From a bacterium (GTDB taxonomy: Bacteria > Chloroflexota > Anaerolineae > Caldilineales > Caldilineaceae), in NCBI GenBank assembly GCA_016124945.1, contig WGMT01000058.1, positions 62,001 through 126,000 of the forward strand: DNA of 64,000 nt, given 5' to 3'. Below, piece by piece: positions 57,194 to 64,000 of the stretch. The notes under the pieces are model-generated. The model was not told where the DNA came from, made no database searches, and saw nothing but the letters and a program-made list of their open reading frames with translations. Numbering within the stretch: the first letter of the stretch is position 1; every line of letters begins with the position of its first letter. Position numbers and translations under genes: made by a program.

Positions 57194-58096
57194 ATGACCA
57201 TACTTCAAGATTTCTACTGCACCGAACTTGCTCGTTCCAGCGAGGAACAATTGGCCGGTTCCTCCGCCGAGTTGACCACCGTCTGGCTGGCGTTGGAACT
57301 GCCGCAGGCATGGGGCGGTAAGGCGCTGGCCGAATGTGATCTGCCCGCCGCTGTCAAGGATCGGCTCAAGGAATGGCAGAAGCATGTGCCGGGCGCGCGG
57401 GTGCAATTCATTAAACAGAGTGCCCACTTTGCCGCCGACGGCATCCTCTTCTTCGTGGCACTGGCTACGGACGACGATCCTCGTCTTTATCGGTTTGTGT
57501 TACAAGATTACGCCGATCTGCTCAATCTCGATTTGGCGGCATTGGTGGCCCGTGATTCGGCTTTTGAGGCACAACGTAGCGACGAACCCATCTTTCTTGT
57601 CTGCACGAATGGCAAGCGCGACCGCTGCTGCGCCAAGTGGGGCTTGCCGCTCTACCGTCACATGGCTGCGGCGGCGCCCGAACATGTCTGGCAGACGACC
57701 CACATCGGCGGCCATCGCTTTGCACCGACCCTCGTCTGCCTGCCCGAATCTGTGACCTACGGTTGGCTCGATCTCGAAGATGCCGAACCGTTGATTGACG
57801 CTCATCAACGTGGCGATCTCTACCGCCTCGACCGTTACCGAGGACGTTCCACCTACGCCGCGCCGGTGCAGGTGGCCGAAACCTTCCTGCGCGCCGAAAC
57901 AGGTGTCTTTGCGCTGGGGGCTTACCGTTTCGTCGCCCAATCCGAAGACGGCTCCGGCCTGACCGTCGAGTTCGCCGACGCCGACGGCAGTGCCAGACAC
58001 AGCGTTGTCGTCGAAGGCTACTTGTCGTCTTTTGCCAATCCCAACAGTTGCGCCAAAACCGAAGGTGAACCGGCAATGCAGTATCGGCGGAAGTGA
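57194..58096 (+). CDS. Sucrase/ferredoxin-like protein (thioredoxin-fold [2Fe-2S] family)
   Basis: 300 residues. CTNGKRDRCCAKWGLPLY (about 136-153) and THIGGHRFAPTLVCLP (about 176-191) are the two defining motifs; the Cys pair and the His residues fit iron-sulfur ligands as in the Apd1-like relatives. The function of bacterial members is unsettled. The ATG at 57194 follows directly after a heptamer array, and the usual ribosome-binding site is poor (GGGATAACCC). Confidence 0.87.
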   Translation: MTILQDFYCTELARSSEEQLAGSSAELTTVWLALELPQAWGGKALAECDLPAAVKDRLKEWQKHVPGARVQFIKQSAHFAADGILFFVALATDDDPRLYRFVLQDYADLLNLDLAALVARDSAFEAQRSDEPIFLVCTNGKRDRCCAKWGLPLYRHMAAAAPEHVWQTTHIGGHRFAPTLVCLPESVTYGWLDLEDAEPLIDAHQRGDLYRLDRYRGRSTYAAPVQVAETFLRAETGVFALGAYRFVAQSEDGSGLTVEFADADGSARHSVVVEGYLSSFANPNSCAKTEGEPAMQYRRK

Positions 58097-58129
58097 AGGC
58101 ATACGATTGACAATTTTTTAATTTACGAG

Positions 58130-58148
58130 TTTCGATTGTTAATCGAAA
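58130..58148. promoter_or_regulatory. Palindrome upstream of the iron-type binding protein gene
   Basis: TTTCGATT-GTT-AATCGAAA, a perfect 19-bp palindrome in an AT-rich stretch, preceded by TTGACA at 58107-58112. It may be an operator. It does not closely match the classical Fur box. Confidence 0.45.
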
Positions 58149-58300
58149 GTTATAGTTAACCGCGCTTAACTCTCCGCTTTAAGACACTGTACCTCTGCTT
58201 TTGGCCTCACCGCACAGAACTACGGCTGTTTGGGGGCTTGATCTCTGTTGAAGCGGTTAAGCTGCTGTGATATGGTAACAAACGTTAACTGTCTTCACCG

Positions 58301-58326
58301 GCAACGCCCTCACGTGAGGGCGTTGC
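58301..58326. promoter_or_regulatory. 26-bp perfect palindrome in the leader of the binding-protein gene
   Basis: GCAACGCCCTCAC and its exact complement meet with no spacer; TGTTGTT follows. As RNA it would make a strong hairpin 66 nt before the ATG. It could attenuate transcription or be a terminator for the upstream message. Confidence 0.6.
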
Positions 58327-58391
58327 TGTTGTTACGCCAAATTGTTGTCACGCCAAGTTTTTATCAAGCTAAATTGGGAAAAGGAGAAATC

Positions 58392-59453
58392 ATGTTTCGT
58401 AGAAATGGATTGGCCTTGGCGCTTACCCTGGTCACCGCGTTGTTGATCGCTGGTTGTCAGCCGATTGCATTGCCGACGCCCGCCGCGGAAGATGCACCCC
58501 AGGAAGGGGCTGTGTCGGTGGAAGAAGACAACCTGGTGATCTACTCAGGCCGCAATGAAAACCTGGTTGGGCCCTTGCTCGAACAGTTCCAGGCGGATAC
58601 GGGGATCACGGTTGAAGTTCGGTATGGGGATACTGCCGAGATGGCGGCGACCATCCTTGAAGAAGGACAGAACTCGCCTGCTGATGTCTTCTTTGGTCAG
58701 GATGCCGGTGCATTGGGCGCGTTGGAACAGGCCGGGCGCTTCCAGTCCCTGCCCGAAGACGTGCTCGAACTGGTCGATCCCCGCTTCCGCAGCGACGAAG
58801 GCCAGTGGATCGGCGTCAGCGGACGCGCCCGTGTCTTTGCTTACAACAGCGAGAATGTGGGGGAAGACGAACTACCTGTGTCGATTTGGGATCTCACCGA
58901 CCCCGCCTGGCAAGGACGTGTGGGTTGGGCGCCCACCAATGGCAGCTTCCAGTCTTTTGTCACGGCGCTGCGTGTGCTCGAAGGTGAAGAACGGGCCCGG
59001 GAGTGGCTCGAAGCCATGATCGCCAACGATGTGCAGATCTACTCTGGCAACACCCAGATCGTCGAAGCTGTGGGTCGTGGCGAAATCGACCTGGGCCTGA
59101 CGAATCACTATTACCTCTACCGCTTCCTAGCCGAAGATCCCAACTTCCCGGTGGTAAACTACTACCCACCATCGGGTGGCGCTGAATCGATGGTCAACGT
59201 GGCCGGTGTGGGGATCCTCGACACCGCCAACAGCCCGGTGTCGGCGCTCTCTTTTGTGCGCTACTTACTCTCGGACACGGCTGAGCAGTACTTTGCCGAT
59301 CAGACGGTGGAATATCCGCTGGCGGGTGAGGTGACGATCAACGAACGTCTGACCCCACTCTCCGAAATCAATATTCCCGACATCGATCTTTCGGATCTGG
59401 CCGACTTGGAAGGGACGCTCCAACTGTTGCAGGATGTCGGCGCGTTGGATTAA
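58392..59453 (+). CDS. Iron(III)-type ABC transporter substrate-binding lipoprotein
   Basis: 353 residues. AAGGAG lies 7 nt before the ATG at 58392. The signal ends in the lipobox LLIAGC. The mature protein begins NLVIYSGRNENLVGPLLEQF and has VFFGQDAGALGALEQAG, both typical of the FbpA/FutA group of iron-binding proteins, and NHYYLYRF with the Tyr residues that often bind iron. The matching permease and ATPase genes are not next to it. Confidence 0.9.
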   Translation: MFRRNGLALALTLVTALLIAGCQPIALPTPAAEDAPQEGAVSVEEDNLVIYSGRNENLVGPLLEQFQADTGITVEVRYGDTAEMAATILEEGQNSPADVFFGQDAGALGALEQAGRFQSLPEDVLELVDPRFRSDEGQWIGVSGRARVFAYNSENVGEDELPVSIWDLTDPAWQGRVGWAPTNGSFQSFVTALRVLEGEERAREWLEAMIANDVQIYSGNTQIVEAVGRGEIDLGLTNHYYLYRFLAEDPNFPVVNYYPPSGGAESMVNVAGVGILDTANSPVSALSFVRYLLSDTAEQYFADQTVEYPLAGEVTINERLTPLSEINIPDIDLSDLADLEGTLQLLQDVGALD

Positions 59454-59455
59454 GT

Positions 59456-59551
59456 AGGTGATTGGTGATTAGAGATTGGTGATTAGGGAGAAGCGATGAT
59501 GGGATGACGGGATGATGATCGTCGATGATCATCATCCCATCATCGCTTCTC
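59456..59551. repeat. Inverted repeat between convergent genes
   Basis: GGTGATTGGTGATTAGAGAT words start just after the stop codon, then a hairpin with GAGAAGCGATGATGGGATGA and its complement (59488-59520 with 59524-59551). It stands where a bidirectional terminator is expected. Confidence 0.88.
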
Positions 59552-59594
59552 ATACCGATATGGAAGACTTAAGGTTTCGCCTACTTGCCGTTGC

Positions 59595-60272
59595 TCAACG
59601 ACACTCGTAGCTGCTCTCTGTCTTGATCTCTATGGCGCGACGGGGGGTACCCTCGATGTACTCGACATCGACGCAGGCGCCGATACGGAAGCGTCCTTCT
59701 GCTTGGGCAAAGAAGGTATTGCGTGTGGTGACGTACTCAATGCCGCCAATCGTCCACTCGCCGATGAGACCTCGGCTCGGCATGGCATCGATGCGAGCGT
59801 AGAGCCAGCGATCCTCTCCATCGCCGTCTCTGTCTCTTTGACCGCTTTGGTGTCTTTCGGTGTTGCTCGGTCGACTGACGCTAGATGACACGCTGTCGCC
59901 TGTGCCGGTGTTCTGGTCGGTGGTGCTGTTTCGGCAATAGTAGGCCGGTTCGCTGTCAATTTCTTCGGCGATCTGCCCACCGAAGGCATTGATCCGATAG
60001 TCCACACGTACACAGGTTCCCACAACAAGTCTTCCTTCCACCGCATCAAACTCGGTACGCCGATTCGTGGCGAACTGCTTACCCGAAATTGTCCAGATCC
60101 CAAACAGTCGTCCTTGTGTTGGTGCATCCTCGATGATGCCGATCCATAAGCGGTCTGCCGTCTGTGCCTGAAGTGTTTGCGGAGAAAGTACTGTCGGCGC
60201 CACAAGGAACCCAAGTGCCAATACAAACATGACAGCTTTGGCTTTTGACAGCCGGTTGAATCTGTAAAACAT
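59595..60272 (-). CDS. Secreted DUF5666-like protein, two repeats
   Basis: 225 residues with a signal peptide ending near LQAQTA. Two similar domains follow: RLWIGIIEDAPTQGRLFGIWT to ACVRVDYRINAFGG, and WLYARIDAMPSRGLIGEWTI to ACVDVEYIEGT. They are joined by a Ser/Asp/Arg-rich linker (about 125-150). This matches the small beta-barrel repeats called DUF5666, of unknown function. It is located outside the membrane. Confidence 0.78.
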   Translation of the reverse strand: MFYRFNRLSKAKAVMFVLALGFLVAPTVLSPQTLQAQTADRLWIGIIEDAPTQGRLFGIWTISGKQFATNRRTEFDAVEGRLVVGTCVRVDYRINAFGGQIAEEIDSEPAYYCRNSTTDQNTGTGDSVSSSVSRPSNTERHQSGQRDRDGDGEDRWLYARIDAMPSRGLIGEWTIGGIEYVTTRNTFFAQAEGRFRIGACVDVEYIEGTPRRAIEIKTESSYECR

Positions 60273-60401
60273 GGTAAAACCCTTTTGATATAGATCAAGT
60301 GCGCCATCTTGTTTGTGAACAAATGCCAGCGCGACTGCTGGTGGGCGACACCTGTTGTTGACTGTTTATCGCTATTGGCTTTTCGGCTCGACCAACGGCA
60401 G

Positions 60402-61220
60402 CTACACGCTTGTGCCGGTGGTGATCACTTCGTTGACGGTTGGCTTCCCTAATGCTTCCTTTTCCCAGCGTAGCCACTGCTTCAGCAAAATGCGATCTCG
60501 CTGGAACAGCACCCAGCGCACCACCCAGTAGTAGACTTTACCCTGCCAACCCTTCCACCGCACAGGATCCGTGTCCACGAGCACGACACGTGGTGTAGGT
60601 GTTTGGACGAGCATCAGATTGTGTGATCGAGTAAGCCGATGCTCTACCACGAAGTTCCACAGCCGCCTCGGCCATTGCATCGGATGGTTCAACTCAAGGC
60701 GTTCCGTCGTGCTGGTGCTGTAGGTGCCGTACAGATCGGGGATGTGACTTGTCTCTTCATAGCAGCGAATGGCGTTCTTCACCAGTCCGCGCAATTGCCC
60801 TAGGATTTCCCGTCGATCCACAGCACTGAGTGCATCAAAATCTACCGTATCAAGTGCCACAGCGTCTTCGAGGAAGGGCTGCACCTCGATTACACGGCTC
60901 CAGCCGTCTTCGTCCTGGCTGATGATGAACTGACTGGGAATTACATGATCGAGCCCCAGATATTGTACAAACTCAGCGACGATGGCGCGTTCTTCTTCTG
61001 CTGCGGCCAGTGCCTGTGCAGGCGTGGCATACCGATCCACCCACTTCACCTTCACCAGTAACGCATTTTGATTCACTGCATAGACGTCGGTTTCGCTGCC
61101 GCCTGCAATCCGCCGCAATGGCTGCCGAATGCTTAACGTTTCAGCACTGCGTCTGCATAGGCCATTAGGCTGTGGTGTTGTTTTGCCGTTTGGCCACGGG
61201 AGCAGGTTTGAGAATGGCAT
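60402..61220 (-). CDS. Atypical kinase-fold protein
   Basis: 272 residues. AGGA lies 7 nt before the ATG at 61220. A beta-strand Lys (ALLVKVKWVDRY, Lys58 or 60) after a Gly-rich turn (RIAGGSETDVYAV), a catalytic-loop-like SHNLMLVQ and a metal-site-like VVLVDTDPVRWKGW point to the aminoglycoside-phosphotransferase/LPS-kinase fold. The substrate is unknown. The upstream PGPGW-type gene ends 9 bp before it, so the two share a transcript. Confidence 0.65.
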   Translation of the reverse strand: MPFSNLLPWPNGKTTPQPNGLCRRSAETLSIRQPLRRIAGGSETDVYAVNQNALLVKVKWVDRYATPAQALAAAEEERAIVAEFVQYLGLDHVIPSQFIISQDEDGWSRVIEVQPFLEDAVALDTVDFDALSAVDRREILGQLRGLVKNAIRCYEETSHIPDLYGTYSTSTTERLELNHPMQWPRRLWNFVVEHRLTRSHNLMLVQTPTPRVVLVDTDPVRWKGWQGKVYYWVVRWVLFQRDRILLKQWLRWEKEALGKPTVNEVITTGTSV

Positions 61221-61229
61221 CACGAATTC

Positions 61230-61658
61230 CTATTCTTGGCTACTAGATTCGTTCGGGGGTTGTTGGGTTTGCTTGGGCCGTCTATCTAGACCACGCCACC
61301 CCGCCCAAAGCGGACGCAACAGCTTTGGGATCTTCTCTTCCGGCAGCGCATCGCTGAGGCGGAACATCGGCTCGGCGATCTTCTCTATCAAAGGATGCCG
61401 CCAGCCGGCCAATGCTGCACCCAGCACAAGGAAAAACGCGCCGGGAATCACCGGCAGCACAATGCCAATCAGGCCGACCCCCACCAATACCCAGCCAAAG
61501 AGCACTCGCATACGTCCTCGGAGGCTGCCGCCGGCACGAATCGTGCGTTTGATGTCACTGATTTTAATGTCTCGAATACTAAAATTAGGGGCTTCCCCAA
61601 TCTTACGATCTCGAAGCTGATTGACCTGCGTCAACCTCGCGCGCAAATACTTCAGCAT
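61230..61658 (-). CDS. PGPGW-type small membrane protein
   Basis: 142 residues from the ATG at 61658 with GGAG 9 nt upstream. A basic N-terminal part is followed by one hydrophobic hairpin: FGWVLVGVGLIGIVLPVIPG and FFLVLGAALAGWRHP, a pattern shared with PGPGW/DUF454-type transmembrane proteins. The C-terminus is Pro/Gln/Ser-rich. Function unknown; operon with the kinase-like gene. Confidence 0.7.
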   Translation of the reverse strand: MLKYLRARLTQVNQLRDRKIGEAPNFSIRDIKISDIKRTIRAGGSLRGRMRVLFGWVLVGVGLIGIVLPVIPGAFFLVLGAALAGWRHPLIEKIAEPMFRLSDALPEEKIPKLLRPLWAGWRGLDRRPKQTQQPPNESSSQE

Positions 61659-62004
61659 AGTTGTTCTCTCCACACAAAAATTACGAATGTTATTTAGATA
61701 GTTTGTTACTTTATGAGCCACACTTATAACTATGCAGCCACGTTCTATACGTTAGGACAACACTACAAGATTCAACTTCAACAAAACAGGGATAAAATTC
61801 CCGCGTCCGCTCAGGGAATACACCCCGGGATAATCGGGAAGTTCTTCCCTATTGTAACAACCATTTTATTCATACAATGTGGCCATTGAAAAAGTAAACG
61901 ATTGAGCGATTAGGCGGGTCGACTAGGTGATTGATCAATACTGTTGCACCGTGTGGATCCGGCCACCATCCTGATCTTTCAGTACCTTGATATTGGAGAG
62001 AATG
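61659..62004. other. Divergent intergenic region before htpX
   Basis: No gene seen. AT-rich in the middle, with ATTGTA and TACAAT facing each other at 61852-61878, which could be part of a promoter or operator for htpX. A short GCGATTAGGC-type repeat is near 61900. Confidence 0.45.
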
Positions 62005-62874
62005 ATGATCTGGAACAGTGTGAAGACAACCCTTTTGTTGGCATCTCTCACCGGTCTCTTTGCTTTTGTGGGGCTGGCACTGGGGGGGCGAGGAGGCATG
62101 ATCTTTGCCTTCTTTATTGCAATTGCCATGAACATGGGTGCCTGGTGGTTTTCAGACAAACTTGCTTTGAAGATGAGCCGTGCTCGTCCTGTCAGCGAGA
62201 GCGAAATGCCGGAACTTCATGCCATGGTTGCGCATCTTTCGGAACGGGCCAAATTGCCCAAGCCGGCGGTCTACATCATCGACAGCGACACGCCCAATGC
62301 CTTCGCCACAGGACGTAGCCCCGAGAAGGGTGCTGTGGCTGTGACCTCCGGTATCATGCGTCTGCTCGACCGTGAGGAACTGGCCGGTGTGATGGCCCAC
62401 GAACTGGCCCATATCAAGCATCGTGATACGTTGATTTCAAGCATTGCGGCCACAGTTGCTGGCGCCGTAGTGATGATTGCCGAAATGGCACAGTGGGCCA
62501 TGATCTTCGGTGGCCTTTCAGGCAATAGCGACGAAGAAGAAGGCGGCGGTGGTTTCTTCGGTAGCCTGCTCATGATTATCCTCGCCCCGATTGCCGCCTT
62601 CGTGATTCAGATGGCCATCTCTCGGGCCCGTGAATTCAAAGCAGATGAAGGCGGCGCGCAGATTTTAGGCAATCCGCTGCCGTTGGCCAGTGCCCTTGAA
62701 AAGCTGAAATGGTCTGTCAGCCGTCAGCCTGCCATGGCTGTCAACCCGGCCACCTCTCACCTGTACATTGTAAATCCGCTACGGGGTGGCATCGGCGGTC
62801 TCTTCCGTACCCACCCAGCGTCTGCCGACCGCATCGCCCGTTTGAGAGCGCTGGCACAGCGCCAGGCGATGTAG
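62005..62874 (+). CDS. htpX: Membrane protease HtpX (M48)
   Basis: 289 residues. GGAGAG precedes the ATG at 62005; another ATG stands one codon upstream. Two N-terminal membrane helices, the zinc motif HELAHIKH with the third ligand in EFKADEGG, and two further hydrophobic segments (about 152-180 and 190-208). A Gly/Glu-rich loop SDEEEGGGGFFG lies between them. Known role: degrades damaged membrane proteins under envelope stress. Confidence 0.95.
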   Translation: MIWNSVKTTLLLASLTGLFAFVGLALGGRGGMIFAFFIAIAMNMGAWWFSDKLALKMSRARPVSESEMPELHAMVAHLSERAKLPKPAVYIIDSDTPNAFATGRSPEKGAVAVTSGIMRLLDREELAGVMAHELAHIKHRDTLISSIAATVAGAVVMIAEMAQWAMIFGGLSGNSDEEEGGGGFFGSLLMIILAPIAAFVIQMAISRAREFKADEGGAQILGNPLPLASALEKLKWSVSRQPAMAVNPATSHLYIVNPLRGGIGGLFRTHPASADRIARLRALAQRQAM

Positions 62875-62885
62875 GCTTAACATAC

Positions 62886-62914
62886 AGGCGGTGCCGGATC
62901 ACCCGGCACCGCCT
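62886..62914. terminator. Hairpin after htpX
   Basis: A perfect 12-bp stem AGGCGGTGCCGG with a 5-nt loop, 11 nt after the stop. The T-rich tail is short (GAGTTTGT). Confidence 0.7.
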
Positions 62915-62980
62915 GAGTTTGTACATACCCTCACCGCTATAGCACCTAACCACTGCTACTGTAACGTGAGTTGAACGCGA

Positions 62981-63005
62981 AAGTCCGGCCACCCTGGCCG
63001 GACTT
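62981..63005. terminator. Second hairpin before the sensor kinase gene
   Basis: An 11-bp perfect stem AAGTCCGGCCA/TGGCCGGACTT with a CCC loop, then CGTCCTGTTTTAG. It may end the htpX transcript or be part of the kinase leader. Confidence 0.6.
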
Positions 63006-63058
63006 CGTCCTGTTTTAGACACACAATTTCAATGGGATCTGCTGCTTTAGAGGGAATA

Positions 63059-64000
63059 ATGAAACTTCGTGCCGGTAGGCCAAACAAACGAGTGCCAATC
63101 CACAAGGAAAACCCTGCGCCGGGCGTTCCCTGGATCATGTTGCTGCGTTGGCGTTGGCTAATCGGCGGTGCAGTCGCCCTCTCGTTCGCGCTCGGCCAAT
63201 TGCTGGAAAGTGCCTGGCTGCCTGACTACCGCAGCATGCCTCGCCTCGCCTTCGACGTGGTGGCGTGGGGACTCCTCGGTGGGCTGGCCGCCTGGATCAG
63301 CCTGACCTGGGCCAGTCGCCAGGAGCAGCGTTACCAGTCGGAGATCGAAGCATCGCTACAAAGGCAACAGCAACTTAACCGCCAACTTGAACGTGCCAAT
63401 GCCCACCTTGCCCTGCTGGGTCAGGTCAACCGTCACATTGCCGAAGCGGGAACACTGGACGAGATCCTCGATCAGGCGCTTTCGTTTGTGACGCCTCTGG
63501 CTCCTTCCATGGGTGCTGCCCTGGTGCTGCTCGACGACGGACGCCCCATTGTCATGCGCACTGAGGGCGGCGGACGTGACCAGCTTGCTCAGTGGCGGCA
63601 GACTTTCAACGTCCCCTCGCGGGGGCCGCACGCGCGCCGGCTCGTGCAACACATGAGCGAACTCGATCCCACCGGCCAGGCAGGCGCCTGTTTGCTTGTG
63701 CCACTACACGACAACGATCAACTGCTCGGCTGGCTCGAACTTTATCTGCGTCGTGCCCATCCCCTGCCCGAGGACGAACGTAGCCTGCTCGAAACCATCG
63801 GCATTGAGATCGGGCAAGCAGTGCTCAATGCCCGTCGCCGCGCCGCCGACGAGCGCGCCTTGCACCAATTGGAGCAGGCCATCGCCGATGAACGCGCCCG
63901 CATTGCTCGCGATATCCACGACGGGCTGGCGCAGACACTCGCCTTTCGCCGTATGCGTGTAGACCTGTGGCTGGATTGGGTGGAAAGCGATCCGCAGCAG
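63059..64000 (+). CDS. NarX/HisKA_3-type sensor histidine kinase, 3' end cut off
   Basis: The frame is open to the right edge (314 codons seen). GAGGGA precedes the ATG. Two membrane helices (about 27-45 and 63-82), a coiled-coil linker (QRQQQLNRQLERAN), a GAF-like domain (about 120-265), and then the dimerisation helix with the phospho-acceptor His287 in RIARDIHDGLAQTLA. The HDGLAQ form is typical of the HisKA_3 subfamily that pairs with NarL-type regulators. The ATPase domain and any regulator lie beyond the window. Confidence 0.88.
   Translation, partial: MKLRAGRPNKRVPIHKENPAPGVPWIMLLRWRWLIGGAVALSFALGQLLESAWLPDYRSMPRLAFDVVAWGLLGGLAAWISLTWASRQEQRYQSEIEASLQRQQQLNRQLERANAHLALLGQVNRHIAEAGTLDEILDQALSFVTPLAPSMGAALVLLDDGRPIVMRTEGGGRDQLAQWRQTFNVPSRGPHARRLVQHMSELDPTGQAGACLLVPLHDNDQLLGWLELYLRRAHPLPEDERSLLETIGIEIGQAVLNARRRAADERALHQLEQAIADERARIARDIHDGLAQTLAFRRMRVDLWLDWVESDPQQ

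Overview
The window reads as a chromosomal segment of a Chloroflexota bacterium, most likely of the Anaerolineae/Caldilineae side. This is inferred from the riboflavin-riboswitch-controlled RibXY-type importer, the B12-dependent ribonucleotide reductase next to nrdR, the tail-less dcw cluster with MraZ/RsmH/FtsL/FtsI, and Thr/Pro-rich secreted proteins. No rRNA or tRNA gene was seen, so the placement rests on gene content only.

Layout. 1-1084: 3' part of a parvulin-type foldase. 1142-4225: a minus-strand riboflavin ABC importer (ribX, ribY, ATPase) behind a clear promoter, an FMN riboswitch and two terminator-like hairpins. 4369-6455: lysS and greA. 6869-10322: a methyltransferase, an amylosucrase and a small protein. 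10589-16738: nrdJ carrying two inteins, then nrdR with its own operator pair. 16987-36620: a nearly complete minus-strand division and cell-wall (dcw) cluster running mraZ-rsmH-ftsL-ftsI-murF-mraY-murD-ftsW-murG-two CvpA-like genes-murC-murB-ddl-ftsQ-ftsA-ftsZ. murE is missing from its usual place and ftsW overlaps murG by 173 bp. 37072-43250: mutS2, a glycosyltransferase with a flippase-like membrane protein, an HD hydrolase and moaB.

43572-50439 is the accessory-looking part. It holds a two-gene unit with a FIST-like protein, a PLP decarboxylase homologue with an altered active-site motif, and a run of three genes: a J-domain/pseudokinase fusion, a von Willebrand A protein and a divergent adenylosuccinate-synthetase homologue. 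The first of these has a consensus promoter with tandem operator-like palindromes. From 50565 to the end come a lipoprotein, a regulator/hydrolase pair, a PPOX protein, a YwiC-like protein, an O-methyltransferase with an MFS transporter, a sucrase/ferredoxin-like protein, an iron-type binding lipoprotein, a DUF5666-like protein, a kinase-like protein with a PGPGW-type membrane protein, HtpX, and the start of a NarX-type sensor kinase.

Across the whole window the intergenic DNA is filled with short-period (mostly 7-bp) tandem repeats, often arranged as long inverted repeats, plus a separate ~100-bp palindromic family present three times. They sit at the 3' ends of genes and in many cases supply the stop codon or the last few codons (lysS, nrdR, nrdJ, murD, ftsI, the glycosyltransferase, the HD hydrolase, the PurA homologue, the MFS transporter). 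They look like a genome-wide 3'-end element, possibly terminators or mRNA stabilisers.
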